Below, one piece after another: positions 25,421-33,994 of a stretch of 64,000 bases of DNA. Each line of letters opens with the position of its first letter. Position 1 is the stretch's first letter. Origin of the DNA: JBDTSW01 sp963782605. Its GTDB lineage: Bacteria > Actinomycetota > Thermoleophilia > Solirubrobacterales > 70-9. The notes beneath the pieces were generated by a model. That model had not been told where the DNA came from. It saw only the letters and a list, made by a program, of their open reading frames with translations, and searched no databases. The position numbers were made by a program, and so were the translations under genes. The stretch lies in assembly GCA_963782605.1 (NCBI GenBank), contig CAWAKK010000005.1:310001-374000 (forward strand), given 5' to 3'.

Positions 25421-26764
25421 ATGAAGCTTTTTGGTACCGACGGCGTCCGCGGCGTCGCCGGCGAGATGCTCACGGCCGAGCTCGCGACGGCACTCGGGCA
25501 CGCGGCCGCCGAGGCCACCAGGCTTGAGCGACCCCAAGTCCTGATCATCCGGGACACGCGTGACTCCGGCCCCATGCTCGAGGCGGCACTCGCAGCCGGG
25601 ATCGCGCAGGGAGGCGGAGATGCTCTGCTGGGGGGAGTCCTGCCCACCCCCGCAGCCTCGGTCATGGTGCGTCGCCACGGCCTCGACCTGGCGGTCGTCG
25701 TTTCGGCGTCGCACAACCCGTGGCGTGACAACGGCATCAAGTTCTTCGGAGCCGACGGGTCGAAGCTGTCCGATGAGGCGGAGGCGCGGATCGAGACCCT
25801 CGTCGCCGAGCGCTTGGGGCGCGCCCATGACGTCGCCGACTCGAGCGCCGAGGCCTCCCCCGCCGAGGCCATCGGGCGCGTCCGCACCCTCGAGGGATCG
25901 CTCGAGGACTATCTCCGAGAGCTCAACACCGCGTTCCCGCTTGACCTGGGCGGAAGGACCATCGCTCTCGATTGCGCCCACGGCGCCACCTACCGGGCCG
26001 CTCCCGCGATCCTCGGTCGGCTCGGAGCCACCACCGAGGTCATCGGCGCCGACCCGACAGGGCGCAACATCAACGACGGCGTCGGCTCCACTCACCCCGA
26101 GGCGCTCGTCGAGCTCGTCCGCTCGGGTGAGGCCGACCTCGGCTTCGCGTTCGACGGTGACGGCGACAGGGTGATCGCGGTCGATGGTGCCGGCGATGTG
26201 CGTGACGGCGACGAGCTGATCGCGATCGCCGCTCTCCACTTGCGGGAGACCGGTCGTCTCGCCGGCGGCATCGCCGTCACGGTCATGACCAACTACGGGT
26301 TCCATCAGGCGATGGAGCGGGAGGGCATCGAGGTCGCCACCACCGACGTCGGCGATCGCCACATCTCGGCCGAGTTGCGCGACCGCGACTGGTCGCTCGG
26401 GGGCGAGCAGTCGGGGCACCTGATCTGGACGGACTACGCTCCGACGGGGGACGGCATCGCGGCGGCGTTGCTGATCACCTCGGCCCTGGCGGGCCGCTCG
26501 CTCGCCGACGCGAAGCCGTTCGAGCGCCTCCCCCAGCTCCTGCGCAACGTGCGGGTGCGAGACCGATCCGCGATCGAAGGCGCCGACGACCTCTGGCGTG
26601 CTGTCGACCAGGAAAACGCAGCGCTGGGTGGCCGTGGGCGCGTGCTGGTCCGCCCCTCGGGGACGGAGCCGCTCGTGCGCGTCATGGTCGAGGCACCCGA
26701 CGGAGCCGAGTGCGAGGCCGTGTGCTCCCGTCTGGTCGGGGTGGTCGAGCGCGAGCTGGGCTAG
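25421..26764 (+). CDS. glmM: Phosphoglucosamine mutase
   Basis: A 447-residue phosphohexomutase that converts glucosamine-6-phosphate to glucosamine-1-phosphate for peptidoglycan UDP-GlcNAc. It begins MKLFGTDGVRGVAGE, has the phosphoserine S97 in SASHNPWRDNGIK, the metal loop DGDGDRVI (about 245-252), a GGEQSGHL substrate loop and the RPSGTEPLVRVMVEA phosphate clamp at the C-terminus. Its place after rplM-rpsI is usual for actinobacteria. glmS, the previous enzyme of the pathway, lies 3 kb downstream. Confidence 0.96.
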   Translation: MKLFGTDGVRGVAGEMLTAELATALGHAAAEATRLERPQVLIIRDTRDSGPMLEAALAAGIAQGGGDALLGGVLPTPAASVMVRRHGLDLAVVVSASHNPWRDNGIKFFGADGSKLSDEAEARIETLVAERLGRAHDVADSSAEASPAEAIGRVRTLEGSLEDYLRELNTAFPLDLGGRTIALDCAHGATYRAAPAILGRLGATTEVIGADPTGRNINDGVGSTHPEALVELVRSGEADLGFAFDGDGDRVIAVDGAGDVRDGDELIAIAALHLRETGRLAGGIAVTVMTNYGFHQAMEREGIEVATTDVGDRHISAELRDRDWSLGGEQSGHLIWTDYAPTGDGIAAALLITSALAGRSLADAKPFERLPQLLRNVRVRDRSAIEGADDLWRAVDQENAALGGRGRVLVRPSGTEPLVRVMVEAPDGAECEAVCSRLVGVVERELG

Positions 26765-26858
26765 TGCCAAGCCTTCGAATCTCACCCCTCGCTGCCTGTT
26801 GTTGAACCTGGACCCGGTTCGTACTCGCCCCGGAGTGACGCTCGGGCTCCCGGTCTGA

Positions 26859-26900
26859 AAACCTCCTGTCACTTGCGAGGAGGGAGCGACACGGAGGTTT
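26859..26900 (+). promoter_or_regulatory. Hairpin that hides the Shine-Dalgarno of the dehydrogenase gene
   Basis: AAACCTCC (26859-26866) is perfectly complementary to GGAGGTTT (26893-26900), which holds the Shine-Dalgarno just before ATG 26902. The stem continues inward as TGTC/GACA past one bulged base, 12 bp in all. Folded, it would block ribosome entry, so this looks like a translational control element. It lies in the 137-bp gap after glmM. Confidence 0.6.
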
Positions 26901-26901
26901 C

Positions 26902-28023
26902 ATGAAGATTCGCGCAGCGGTATTGGAGGAGTTCGGGGAGCCCCTCAAGGTCCAGGAGCTCGAGCTCCGCGACCCGGGCCCAGGCGAGGCCCTGGTGCGG
27001 CTGGTGGCATGCGGCGTCTGCCACACGGATCTCTACACGGCATCCGGAGTCGACCCGTCCGGCTATGCGCCGACGGTTCTGGGGCATGAGGGCGCCGGGG
27101 TCGTCGAGGCCGTCGGCCCCGACGTCGACATGCTCGAGGTCGGCGACCACGTCGTCACGCTGTTCTCGCCGCAATGCGGCGAGTGCGTGCATTGCGTCGA
27201 CGAGCGAACGAACCTCTGCCTGGCCATCCGCGAGCAGCAGAACAAGGGCTACCTCCCCGACGGGACCACCCGGCTGCACCGCAATGGCGAGGACATCCGC
27301 CACTTCATGGGCACGTCGACCTTCGCGGAGTACACGGTGATGCCGCAGATCGCGCTTGCAAAGATCGATCCCGAGGCTGCGCTCGGAGGCGCCTGCCTCT
27401 TCGCCTGCGGGCTCTCGACCGGGCTCGGCGCGGCGATGAACACCGCCAAGGTCCGCGAGGGATCCACCTGTGTCGTCTTCGGAGCCGGGATGGTCGGCCT
27501 CGGCGCCGTCGCTGGCTGTCGGCTGCAGGGCGCTGAGCGGATCATCGCCGTCGATCTCTCTGATGATCGGCTCGAGCTGGCCAAGGGCCAGGGCGCGACC
27601 GATACCTGGACGGCGTCCGATGACGTCGTCGACCGAATAACGGCTGAGACGGACGGGTTCGGCGCCGACTACACGTTCGAGGCGACCGGCAACGTCAAGG
27701 TGATGCGACAGGCCGTCGAGTCGGCGCGGATGGCGTGGGGACTTTGCACCGTTGCCGGCGTCGCCGGCAAGGGGGAGACGCTCGACATCATCCCGCGCCT
27801 CCTGATCACCGGGCGCCGGGTGGTGGGCTCGTCCTTCGGCGGCGTCAAGGGCCGCGAGGGCGTGCCGAAGCTCGTCGATCTGTGGATGGCGGGCGAGATC
27901 GACGTCGATCCGTTCATCTCGCACCACATCACGCTCGACGAGGTCAATCGCGGCTTCGAGCTGATGGAGGCGCAGGACGGTATCCGCAGCGTCATCGATT
28001 TCGGTGAGAGTGGGTCCGCGTGA
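26902..28023 (+). CDS. Zinc-dependent alcohol dehydrogenase, class III / thiol-formaldehyde dehydrogenase-like
   Basis: A 373-residue medium-chain dehydrogenase. Catalytic zinc ligands are in ACGVCHTDLYT and GHEGAGVVEAVG, and the structural zinc lobe is CGECVHCVDERTNLC. The Rossmann motif is VFGAGMVGLGAVAG. Motifs IREQQNKGYLPDGTTRL and HFMGTSTFAEYTV resemble the FrmA/MscR/NDMA-dependent group. The overlapping downstream MBL hydrolase suggests oxidation of a thiol-formaldehyde adduct (mycothiol, by lineage) followed by thioester hydrolysis. That is inference; an alcohol substrate remains possible. The Shine-Dalgarno GGAGGTTT is in a strong hairpin. Confidence 0.88.
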   Translation: MKIRAAVLEEFGEPLKVQELELRDPGPGEALVRLVACGVCHTDLYTASGVDPSGYAPTVLGHEGAGVVEAVGPDVDMLEVGDHVVTLFSPQCGECVHCVDERTNLCLAIREQQNKGYLPDGTTRLHRNGEDIRHFMGTSTFAEYTVMPQIALAKIDPEAALGGACLFACGLSTGLGAAMNTAKVREGSTCVVFGAGMVGLGAVAGCRLQGAERIIAVDLSDDRLELAKGQGATDTWTASDDVVDRITAETDGFGADYTFEATGNVKVMRQAVESARMAWGLCTVAGVAGKGETLDIIPRLLITGRRVVGSSFGGVKGREGVPKLVDLWMAGEIDVDPFISHHITLDEVNRGFELMEAQDGIRSVIDFGESGSA

Positions 28024-28787
28024 TCCTGCAGCGAGTCGAGAATCCGGACTTCCTCTCGAACGCGTACTTCGTCTGCGACCGGCCGGGTGGTAGCGGCATC
28101 CTCGTCGACTCGAACGGCGTCACCGATCCTCTTGCCGAGCGCGCCGAGCGGGAGGGCACCGAGGTCACCCACCTGCTCCTCACCCATCACCATTGGGATC
28201 ACGTGCTCGAGATGGAGAAGCTCGCCGAGCGCTTCGGGGTGCCGATCCTGGCGCACTCGAAGACGGCCGAGCTCCTCGACGGCAAGGTCACCGAGACGTT
28301 CGCCGACGGCGACGTGATCGAGAGCGGCGATCTGCGGATCGAGGTGATGCACACGCCGGGCCACTGCGCCGACCACTGCGCGCTGCGGATCGACGACACG
28401 GACGTACTCACGGCCGACGTGCTCTTCGCCGGCACGGTGGGGGGGACCCGGGCCCCGGGGGCGACGGGGTTTCCCGATCTCAAGGAGTCGATCATGGAGA
28501 AGCTGATGAAGCTCGACCCCTCGACCCGGATCCACCCCGGCCACCGGCAGCCGTCCACCATCGGGGAGGAGTGGGAAGGAAATCCATTCATCCGCGTCTG
28601 GCGCGGCCTCGACGACGAGGGCGGGGATCCGGTCTCGATCGGGCCTGCCGACGCCGACGAGCGTGATCAGGCGACCCTGGTCCTGTGGGCGCCCGACTAC
28701 GACGGGGGCAACAAGGCCTGGGTCCGCTTCGACTCCGGCGAGGACGCGATCGTCGGCGGCTCGCAGGTAAAACGCGAGGACCGCTAG
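28020..28787 (+). CDS. MBL-fold metallohydrolase
   Basis: A 255-residue metallo-beta-lactamase-fold enzyme, with TLLLTHHHWDHVLEM-type metal motif (THHHWDH), a second-site histidine in HTPGHCADHCALR, an aspartate in LTADVLF and a late HPGHRQPS histidine. This is glyoxalase II-like. GTG 28020 overlaps the dehydrogenase stop by 4 bp. Hydrolysis of an acyl- or formyl-thiol made by the dehydrogenase is the natural guess. The last 4 bp overlap the convergent DUF2855 gene. Confidence 0.9.
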   Translation: MILQRVENPDFLSNAYFVCDRPGGSGILVDSNGVTDPLAERAEREGTEVTHLLLTHHHWDHVLEMEKLAERFGVPILAHSKTAELLDGKVTETFADGDVIESGDLRIEVMHTPGHCADHCALRIDDTDVLTADVLFAGTVGGTRAPGATGFPDLKESIMEKLMKLDPSTRIHPGHRQPSTIGEEWEGNPFIRVWRGLDDEGGDPVSIGPADADERDQATLVLWAPDYDGGNKAWVRFDSGEDAIVGGSQVKREDR

Positions 28788-29851
28788 AGGTCGATCACGT
28801 GCGCCCGCGCGGGCGGGACCTTGCCCTCGAGCACCTCGAGGTAGGCATCGCGGAGGCCATCGAGGCCCTCGCGGTGATCGATCTGAAGCCAGCCGGCGAC
28901 CCACTCGACGAAGGGGTCCCAGGCGTCGGCCACGCGTCTTGAGAGCCCGTCGCCTCCCCAGTCAGCGGCGCGCTTCGTCACGCGATCCGGCGCGAAGAAA
29001 AAGCGTGGGGTGGGCCCTGGCATCTCGCCCGGCTCCGCGCCGACGTCCTCCCAGTGCGACGCGCCGACCGTGATCGAGGCGGTGAGCCGATCGCCCGCAG
29101 AGCGATGAAGGCGCCCTCGAAGCCCGGCGTCGCCTGCGATGTCCACGAACGCCGCTCGGCCCGGATCCCAGTCCTCGAGATCGTCGTAGGCCACGACGTC
29201 GTCGTAGATCTCAAGGCCCTTCACGAACTCCAGGTTCCGGCGCGAGGTGAGGCCGACGACGTCGATCCCGTCGCGCTGGGCCAGCATGAAGGCGGCAGCG
29301 ATCGCCGTCTTCGACGAGGCGCTCGAGATCGCCACCACACGGGCGCCTGAGAGGCCGCCGTCGCCCAGCTCGTCGTCCAGCAGGAAGGAGGTGAAGAAGA
29401 GCGGCCGCAGCAGCGCCTGCTGATCCTCGTGGCGCTCGTCGTAGAACGGATCGCTCCCGGTGTGCAGATAGCGGTGGTAGGCGCTGGGCAGCTCATCCAG
29501 ATGCGGTGCGGCGTTTCGAAACCCAATCTCGCCCGCATCTGCCACGTCAACGACCAGATGCTCAGATGGCGGCAGGTATCCGTACACGCGCCCGCCGGCC
29601 TCGAGCCCCTCCGCCTCCGAGGCGGCGACGTCGGCGAATCCCCAGACCGGCACGCGCCCCCACCCGTCCGGCGCCTCGAAGAATTGCCAGTAGCTCATGG
29701 CGTCGCCCAGCAGGCCGTAGGTGATGTTGTTGGCGGTGAGTCCGATGCGGCTCACCCGCAGGAGTGCCTGACCGTCATCGATCTCGGGTGGGCCTGACTC
29801 GGCGACCCTGGTCTCGCGCAGATCGCCTCGCCTCGTGAGGAAGTCGCCCAT
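28784..29851 (-). CDS. DUF2855 family protein
   Basis: A 355-residue protein matching DUF2855: NNITYGLLGDAMSYWQFF near residue 40, WGRVPVWGFADV, and a LLRPLFFTSFLLDD segment followed by a GARVVAISSASSKTAIAAAF nucleotide-binding-like turn. The order recalls a medium-chain reductase with the zinc residues absent. Its function is unknown; a role as an oxidoreductase is plausible. ATG 29851 has TAGCCT 8 nt upstream on the same strand, so it may be leaderless. It diverges from glmS. Confidence 0.85.
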   Translation of the reverse strand: MGDFLTRRGDLRETRVAESGPPEIDDGQALLRVSRIGLTANNITYGLLGDAMSYWQFFEAPDGWGRVPVWGFADVAASEAEGLEAGGRVYGYLPPSEHLVVDVADAGEIGFRNAAPHLDELPSAYHRYLHTGSDPFYDERHEDQQALLRPLFFTSFLLDDELGDGGLSGARVVAISSASSKTAIAAAFMLAQRDGIDVVGLTSRRNLEFVKGLEIYDDVVAYDDLEDWDPGRAAFVDIAGDAGLRGRLHRSAGDRLTASITVGASHWEDVGAEPGEMPGPTPRFFFAPDRVTKRAADWGGDGLSRRVADAWDPFVEWVAGWLQIDHREGLDGLRDAYLEVLEGKVPPARAHVIDL

Positions 29852-29907
29852 CCGAGCGCAGGCTATTACCCGAGGGCTTCACTGCCTCTACCCTTCCTCG
29901 CCTTCAT

Positions 29908-31767
29908 ATGTGCGGAATCGTCGGATACGTGGGCAAGCGTCCCTGCCGGGACCTCCTCGTCGCCGGGCTCGAGAAGCTCGAGTACCGCGGCTATGACTCG
30001 GCGGGCATCTCGCTGCTCGAGGACGGCCACATCGACTCCGTGCGAGCCGTCGGCAACCTCGAGCACCTGCGCGAGGCGGTGGGCATGAACGGCGACGGCG
30101 AGGTCGCCATCGCGGCGCCCCCGGCCACCATCGGGCTGGCGCATACCCGCTGGGCTACGCATGGGCGCGTGACCGAGGAGAACGCTCACCCGCACGCCGA
30201 CTGCTCGGGCGAGTGCCAGATCGTCCTTAACGGCATCGTCGAGAACCACTCGGAGCTGCGGGCCGAGCTGACAGAGCAGGGGCACGAGTTCTCCTCGGAG
30301 ACCGACGCCGAGATCGTCGCCCACCTCATCGAGCGCAATTGGGATGGCGACCTGACCGAGGCCGTGCGCAGGAGCGTCTCCACGCTGCGTGGCCACTACG
30401 CCTTCGCCGCCATGCATGCCTCCCAGCCGGACACGCTCGTCGCGGCACGGCAGGAGTGTCCGCTCATCGTCGGCATCGGTGAGGGGGAGACGTTTATCGC
30501 CTCGGCGATCCCCGCCTTCCTTGCCGAGACGCGGCGGGCACTCACGATCGAAAACGGCGAGATCGTGACCGTGACGGCCGCGGGGGCCACCGTCACCGAC
30601 ACCGATGGGAACGTGATCGAGCGGTCCAGCGACGAGGTCACCTGGGACGAGGACGCCGCCGAGAAGGGTGGCTACGAGACCTTCATGCGCAAGGAGATCG
30701 ACGAACAGCCCGACGCCGTCGCCGAGACGATCTCGGACCGCCTTCCGTCGCGTGACCGCGTTGACCTCTCGGAGCTCGAAGAGGCGATCTCGGCCGACTT
30801 CGTTGCGCGCATGCGACGGATCGTCATCGTCGCCTGCGGAACCTCCTACCACGCGGGGCTCGTTGGGCGCTACGCGATCGAGCAGTGGGCGCGGGTCCCG
30901 GTTGAGATGGATATCGCGTCCGAGTATCGCTATCGCGATCCGGTGGTGGACGAGACCGACCTCGTCATCGGGATCACCCAGTCAGGGGAGACCGCCGACA
31001 CCCTCGCGGCGATGCGGCTCGCACGCGAGCGTGGCGCCACCGTCCTGGCCCTCACCAACATCATGGGAAGCCAGGCGACCCGAGACTCCGACGCGGTGCT
31101 CTTCACTCGCGCGGGCCTCGAGATCGGGGTGGCGGCGACGAAGACCTTCGTGTGCCAGGTGGCCGCCATGTACCTGCTGGGCCTCTGGGTCGCTCAGCAG
31201 CGGGGAACGATCGAGCAGGATCGGCTCACCCAGCTGATCGCGGAGCTGAAGGCGATCCCCCACCGAATCCAGGAGACGCTTGACACGGTCTCCGAGAGCG
31301 TCGAGGAGGTCGCCCAGGCGAAGCACGAGGGGCGCTTCTTCCTCTACCTCGGGCGCAACATCGGGCTCCCGGTCTGCCTCGAGGGCGCGCTCAAGATGAA
31401 GGAGATCTCCTACATCCCCTCCGATGCCTACGCGGCCGGCGAGATGAAGCACGGTCCGATCGCCCTGCTGGACGAGTCGACCCCGGTGGTTTGCGTGGCG
31501 ACCGAGAGCCCCACCCTCGAGAAGATGCTCTCCAACATGGAGGAGGTGCGCGCCCGCGGAGCGGACGTGATCTCGATCGCGACCGCCGGATCCCTGCGCG
31601 CAAGCGAGGCCTCCGATCACACAATCGAGGTGCCCGCGACCGATTGGGTACTGCAGCCGATCGTCGCGGTTTTGCCCCTGCAGCTGCTCGCGTACACCGT
31701 TGCGCGATTGAAGGGTCTCAACGTCGATCAGCCCCGAAACCTCGCCAAGACCGTTACCGTCGAGTAG
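29908..31767 (+). CDS. glmS: Glutamine-fructose-6-phosphate aminotransferase (isomerising)
   Basis: A 619-residue enzyme that makes glucosamine-6-phosphate from fructose-6-phosphate and glutamine, the first step to UDP-GlcNAc. The N-terminal Ntn glutaminase domain starts with the catalytic C2 (MCGIVGYVG) and has LAHTRWATHG. Two SIS domains follow, with ACGTSYHAGLVGRY, TQSGETADTLAA and SEVKHGP-like GEMKHGPIALLDE. It ends NLAKTVTVE as usual. No glmS ribozyme is seen in the 56-bp upstream spacer. With glmM it covers amino-sugar supply. Confidence 0.97.
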   Translation: MCGIVGYVGKRPCRDLLVAGLEKLEYRGYDSAGISLLEDGHIDSVRAVGNLEHLREAVGMNGDGEVAIAAPPATIGLAHTRWATHGRVTEENAHPHADCSGECQIVLNGIVENHSELRAELTEQGHEFSSETDAEIVAHLIERNWDGDLTEAVRRSVSTLRGHYAFAAMHASQPDTLVAARQECPLIVGIGEGETFIASAIPAFLAETRRALTIENGEIVTVTAAGATVTDTDGNVIERSSDEVTWDEDAAEKGGYETFMRKEIDEQPDAVAETISDRLPSRDRVDLSELEEAISADFVARMRRIVIVACGTSYHAGLVGRYAIEQWARVPVEMDIASEYRYRDPVVDETDLVIGITQSGETADTLAAMRLARERGATVLALTNIMGSQATRDSDAVLFTRAGLEIGVAATKTFVCQVAAMYLLGLWVAQQRGTIEQDRLTQLIAELKAIPHRIQETLDTVSESVEEVAQAKHEGRFFLYLGRNIGLPVCLEGALKMKEISYIPSDAYAAGEMKHGPIALLDESTPVVCVATESPTLEKMLSNMEEVRARGADVISIATAGSLRASEASDHTIEVPATDWVLQPIVAVLPLQLLAYTVARLKGLNVDQPRNLAKTVTVE

Positions 31768-31769
31768 TG

Positions 31770-31952
31770 ATGGGACTGGGGGGAAGGCCCTTGGGCACGT
31801 TCGCATGTGCGGGGACGATTCCGGTGAGCGACGCCGAGGTCACTCCGGAACAGGTGGCGGACGGCATCGACGCGTTCGACTTCCTCGTGACCGGCGCTCG
31901 CGTCGACGATGACCGCCGCGTCGACCGCTACGTGGTCGGTCTGTCCGAGTAG
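31770..31952 (+). CDS. Hypothetical 60-residue protein after glmS
   Basis: ATG 31770 begins 2 nt after the glmS stop and gives a 60-residue, acidic product (DAEVTPEQVADGIDAFDFLV). I recognise no family. Codon use looks coding rather than random, and the position suggests co-transcription with glmS, but the frame is short and other explanations are possible. Confidence 0.4.
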   Translation: MGLGGRPLGTFACAGTIPVSDAEVTPEQVADGIDAFDFLVTGARVDDDRRVDRYVVGLSE

Positions 31953-32017
31953 GGACGGCAAAGGCGTCCGTTCGGACAGCGGCGGACTCGGATTGCCGCC
32001 GGTACGATGCCGCGCTC

Positions 32018-33586
32018 GTGTCCGCCGCCCTCCAGAGGACGCTCACCCTGCTCTGCGCGCTCGCGGGTGCCACCCTGACCCTGGTCGGGTGTGGCAGTGG
32101 GGGGGAGGCCGAGGAGGAGAGTGGCGTGGCAACCGTAGTGCCACCGGACGCTCCCGCATTCGCAGTGGCGGTCATCCGGCCGGAGGGCGAGCGGGCGGAC
32201 GCGATCACGGGCCTGACGGATGCCGTAGTGGGAATCGACGACCCTGCCGAACGGATCGTCTCGATGGTGGACCGCGAGCTCGGCTCATCCGCGAGCGTCG
32301 AGGAGGACATCGAGCCCTGGCTGGGAGAGCATGTCGCGATCTTCGTCCGCTCGCTCAGGACCTCGACGGGAATGGGCGAGGGAGCGGTGATCGTAGAGAC
32401 AACCGATGCCGGCGCCGCGCGGCGGTTCATCGACAAGACGCTGCCGTCGCTGGCGAAAGCCGAGCCGCAGCGCGGCACCTACAAGGGTGTCCACTACGTC
32501 AGCCTCGATCAGGACGCAGCGGGGTTGGTGGATGGCCACCTCGTGTTCGGCACCGCGAGCTCGTTCAAGGCGGCCGTCGATGCCTCGCAGGGCGAATCGC
32601 TGGCCGAGGCAGAGGATTTCTCCAAGCTCGGCGGCGAGCTCGACGACGACCACCTCGCTGAGATGTGGCTCGACCTCGGCACGGCGCTTGACGCCGCGGC
32701 CGCCTCGGCCGAGACGGACGGGCCCGCGATCGACGCCGCGCGCGCCGCTTTTGGTCCCTTGCTCGAGGACCCGGTGATGGTGGAGCTCTCAGCGACCGAG
32801 GAGACCGTGACGGTGGACACCTCGGCGGCCGGCGGCCCCCTTGCCGACGGCGAGACCGACCTGCTCGCGGCGCTTCCATCCGACGCCTGGCTTGGTGTCG
32901 CTTGCTCGAATCTCGGTGAGGCCGTGAGGCAGACCCTGGCCGGGCTGGGAGCTCTGGGAGCGCAGCTCGGCCAGCCGGCCCTCGATGCGAAGGCCATCGC
33001 GACCGACATCCGGGCCGAGACTGGGCTCGACCTGGAGGACGACATTCTCTCGTGGGTGGGAGGAAGCGCCGGCTATGTCGCCGGAGGCGCGAAGGCGCCC
33101 TTCGCGTCAGGGGCCGTTATCGAGACCACGGACGCGGCATCGTCGACCGAGGCCATCGAGGCGTCGCAGCGCGTGTTTGAGCGTTTGACGCATCAGTCCG
33201 CCTCACCGACGCAGCTCGCCGAAGCGGAAGCCGGCTTCCAATTCACATCCATGCTCGGCCCCGGCCTCGAGTTCGCCCAGCGTGACGACGATCTGGTGGC
33301 GACCCTCGGGGCTCACACGGCGAGCGAAGCGCTCGAGCCCGAGGAGTCCCTCGGTGATGCGCAGCCATTCGCTGATGCCCGGGCCGCGCTCGGCGAGGAA
33401 TATGAGGCCATGGCGTACCTCGAGCTCCAGCAGGCGCTGGCCGTTGCAGGCCATGCAGACCCGGACTCGCAGCCCGACTACGAAGCCGCGCGACCGTACA
33501 CCGACGCTCTCTCGTACCTGATCTTCGGAACCGCCTCGGAGGACGATCGCAAGCTTGGTCGCATCGTGATCGGCGTCGAGGACTGA
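32018..33586 (+). CDS. DUF3352 family lipoprotein
   Basis: A 522-residue secreted protein. The N-terminus has an export signal with lipobox TLVGCGSG (cysteine at about 25). The body is acidic with repeated alpha/beta elements, typical of DUF3352: VPPDAPAFAVAVIRPEG, GEHVAIFVRS, GVHYVSLDQDAAGLVDGHLV and a second half that repeats the layout. The function of the family is unknown; it is common in actinobacteria. TACGAT lies 9 nt before GTG 32018, so the mRNA likely has almost no leader. acpS starts 1 nt after its stop. Confidence 0.8.
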   Translation: MSAALQRTLTLLCALAGATLTLVGCGSGGEAEEESGVATVVPPDAPAFAVAVIRPEGERADAITGLTDAVVGIDDPAERIVSMVDRELGSSASVEEDIEPWLGEHVAIFVRSLRTSTGMGEGAVIVETTDAGAARRFIDKTLPSLAKAEPQRGTYKGVHYVSLDQDAAGLVDGHLVFGTASSFKAAVDASQGESLAEAEDFSKLGGELDDDHLAEMWLDLGTALDAAAASAETDGPAIDAARAAFGPLLEDPVMVELSATEETVTVDTSAAGGPLADGETDLLAALPSDAWLGVACSNLGEAVRQTLAGLGALGAQLGQPALDAKAIATDIRAETGLDLEDDILSWVGGSAGYVAGGAKAPFASGAVIETTDAASSTEAIEASQRVFERLTHQSASPTQLAEAEAGFQFTSMLGPGLEFAQRDDDLVATLGAHTASEALEPEESLGDAQPFADARAALGEEYEAMAYLELQQALAVAGHADPDSQPDYEAARPYTDALSYLIFGTASEDDRKLGRIVIGVED

Positions 33587-33587
33587 G

Positions 33588-33959
33588 ATGGCGATCGGAA
33601 TCGACCTGCTGGAGATCGATCGCCTGGAGCGCGCGCTCGAGCGCCGGCCTGCGCTGGCGCAGCGCCTCTTCGCCCCTGGGGAGATGGCGTATGCGTCCAC
33701 GCGCCTGCGGCCCGCTATGCACCTGGCGGCCCGCTTCGCTGCCAAGGAGGCCGCTCTCAAGGCCTTGGGGGCGAGCGGTGTGCCGCTCCGTGACATCGAG
33801 GTGGAGGGCGGTGGCTCTGTGCCCCCCAGCCTTCGTCTGCACGGCGCTGCGGCCGAGCTCGCGCAGCGGCGAGGGGTGGAGCTCAAGGTGTCGCTGACAC
33901 ACACCCGCGATCACGCGGCGGCCGTCGTGCAGACGGCGCCGCTCGCACACGCGCGTTAG
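33588..33959 (+). CDS. acpS: Holo-[acyl-carrier-protein] synthase
   Basis: A 123-residue trimeric phosphopantetheinyl transferase that activates acyl carrier protein for fatty acid synthesis. The magnesium aspartate is D5 in IGIDLLEIDRLE, and the RFAAKEAALKALG signature holds the metal glutamate and CoA-binding lysines. It ends VSLTHTRDHAAAVV. It has a normal length and sits just before the nnr and alr genes, as often in actinobacteria. Confidence 0.95.
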   Translation: MAIGIDLLEIDRLERALERRPALAQRLFAPGEMAYASTRLRPAMHLAARFAAKEAALKALGASGVPLRDIEVEGGGSVPPSLRLHGAAAELAQRRGVELKVSLTHTRDHAAAVVQTAPLAHAR

Positions 33960-33982
33960 CTCGCCGGCGGGCTCCAGCGGAC

Positions 33983-33988
33983 TACGCT
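33983..33988 (+). promoter_or_regulatory. -10-like TACGCT, 6 nt before the nnr gene
   Basis: TACGCT-N6-ATG with no Shine-Dalgarno, in the 35-bp gap after acpS. Suggests a leaderless internal promoter. Confidence 0.45.
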
Positions 33989-33994
33989 GGCCGC

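Noticed and set aside
29852..29907. A glmS ribozyme upstream of glmS.
   Set aside because: The spacer is only 56 bp and shows no ribozyme core.
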